Program-made: the position numbers and the translations under genes
NCBI RefSeq assembly: GCF_030053835.1
Contig: NZ_CP125655.1
Coordinates: 992,001 to 1,056,000 of the forward strand
DNA: 64,000 nt
Direction of reading: 5' to 3'
Origin: Cellulomonas sp. ES6
GTDB taxonomy: Bacteria; Actinomycetota; Actinomycetes; Actinomycetales; Cellulomonadaceae
Part shown: piece after piece, positions 63,333 to 64,000 of the stretch
Position numbering within the stretch: position 1 is the stretch's first letter
Layout of the letters: every line of letters begins with the position of its first letter
Notes under the pieces: generated by a model
Databases searched by the model: none
What the model saw: the letters and a program-made list of their open reading frames with translations, nothing else
Told to the model about the DNA's origin: nothing

Positions 63333-64000
63333 TCAGCCCAGCCCGCGCTCCTGCCACGTGCAGACGCACGCCTCGTTCCCCTCCGGGTCGGCGAGCACCC
63401 AGAACGCGGGTGCGCGGCTGTCCGACACCAGCCTGCCCCCGGCCGCGAGCGCGGCGGCCACGCGGGCCTCGGCCTGGTCGTGCGGGACGGTCACGTCCAC
63501 GTGGATGCGGTTGCGCTGGGGGCGCGGGGCGTCCATCTGCTGGAACCAGTAGCCCGGGCCGAGACCGGCGGGGTCGGCGAGCACGTGGTCGTCGGGGTCC
63601 GTGCCCGGCTCGGTGCCGTAGCCGAGCACCGCTCGCCAGAACGGCGCGACCGCCGGGATGTCCAGCGCGTCGACCGCCACCTCCTGCGACGTGAGGAGCC
63701 CGGGGTCCCCCGCGACGCCCAGCTCGTCCGCCGCGCGGGACACGGCATCCGCGAGCGCAAGGTCGGTCTCGGTGAGCCCGTGGGCCGACCAGGTGGTCGT
63801 GCGCACGTGGACCTGGTCGGGGCGCAGGGTGACGTCCGGCCGCGCACCCAGCCGCTCCGCCTCCGCGGCGACCCGCGCGACGAGCGCCGCACCGGTGGCG
63901 AGGTCGCCGGTGCGGAACGCGGCCTGCAGCCACAGCAGCAGCACCCGCCAGTGGCGGGCGTCGACGCGGGCCGTGGCCGCGGCGGGGCCGACGACGGGGC
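63333..64000 (-). CDS. Pterin dehydratase-like / VOC domain fusion, cut by window edge
   Basis: The open frame runs off the window at its 5' end. The visible N-terminal part resembles pterin-4a-carbinolamine dehydratase ([53 protein letters not shown]). The usual HHP-type active-site histidines read ARP, so activity is doubtful. The last 110 residues are a VOC/glyoxalase-like domain ([32 protein letters not shown]). Such fusions are common in actinobacteria and uncharacterised. GTG at 63944 is an internal codon, not the likely start. Confidence 0.8.
   Translation of the reverse strand, partial: PVVGPAAATARVDARHWRVLLLWLQAAFRTGDLATGAALVARVAAEAERLGARPDVTLRPDQVHVRTTTWSAHGLTETDLALADAVSRAADELGVAGDPGLLTSQEVAVDALDIPAVAPFWRAVLGYGTEPGTDPDDHVLADPAGLGPGYWFQQMDAPRPQRNRIHVDVTVPHDQAEARVAAALAAGGRLVSDSRAPAFWVLADPEGNEACVCTWQERGLG

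Overview
The window is a GC-rich chromosomal segment, roughly three quarters G+C by eye, with many GTG starts and GTGA/ATGA stop-start overlaps. Gene content points to a Gram-positive actinobacterium: a DasR-type PTS regulator, an IclR/NdgR-type leucine regulator, ANTAR proteins, an IdeR-type iron box and a beta-glucan oligosaccharide importer. A cellulolytic genus such as Cellulomonas is plausible but is inference. No phage, IS element, plasmid functions or CRISPR array was seen. It reads as core chromosome.

Layout. 0.1-10 kb: a trans-sulfuration enzyme, then a minus-strand operon of an Opp-type solute-binding lipoprotein, two ATPases, two permeases and a GH3 beta-glucosidase, with a divergent TetR regulator. 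10-16 kb: a membrane protein/GntR pair with an operator, gpsA and an acyltransferase, and a PAS-ANTAR-STAS / small acidic protein / GAF-ANTAR operon. 15.7-20.3 kb: murA, leuD, leuC and a divergent IclR regulator around a shared operator. 20.3-27 kb: tRNA-Glu, tRNA-Gln, a HAD phosphatase, gltX, an FAH-family hydrolase, a methyltransferase, an acyltransferase-like membrane protein and pdxH. 26.9-31 kb: an N-acetylglucosamine/glucose PTS (EIIA, two EIIB, EIIC, HPr) with a DasR-like regulator and three dre-like sites. 31-38.9 kb: rnhA, an SF2 helicase, a VIT-type iron transporter behind two iron boxes, and ykoFEDC behind a TPP riboswitch. 38.9-45 kb: a YbaK deacylase, YggS, two DUF202 proteins, YccF, a lipoate ligase, an erm methyltransferase with a leader peptide and competing hairpins, and glycerate kinase. 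44.8-53.5 kb: cimA, ilvE, leuB, an ASCH protein, ilvC, ilvN and ilvB, with leader-peptide attenuators ahead of cimA and ilvB. 53.6-64 kb: a lipoprotein, a GH13 glucosidase, an ABC exporter, a secreted serine protease, two different ilvD genes and a pterin-dehydratase-like/VOC fusion cut by the window edge.

The main theme is branched-chain amino acid synthesis. Valine and isoleucine need IlvBNCDE, 2-oxobutyrate could come from CimA, and leucine needs LeuBCD (leuA is not here). Regulation appears layered: ribosome-mediated attenuation at ilvBNC and cimA, and a palindromic operator at leuCD.

Three window-wide patterns stand out. First, five copies of a 66-67 bp intergenic element are each built from four decamers (two direct, then two inverted) with almost fixed 19/18/19 spacing. 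Second, many genes have a TANNNT-like -10 box only 6-8 nt before the start codon, which predicts leaderless mRNAs and includes the attenuator and erm leader peptides. Third, several compact cis-regulatory modules are readable directly: dre sites, iron boxes, a TPP riboswitch, leader peptides and operators.
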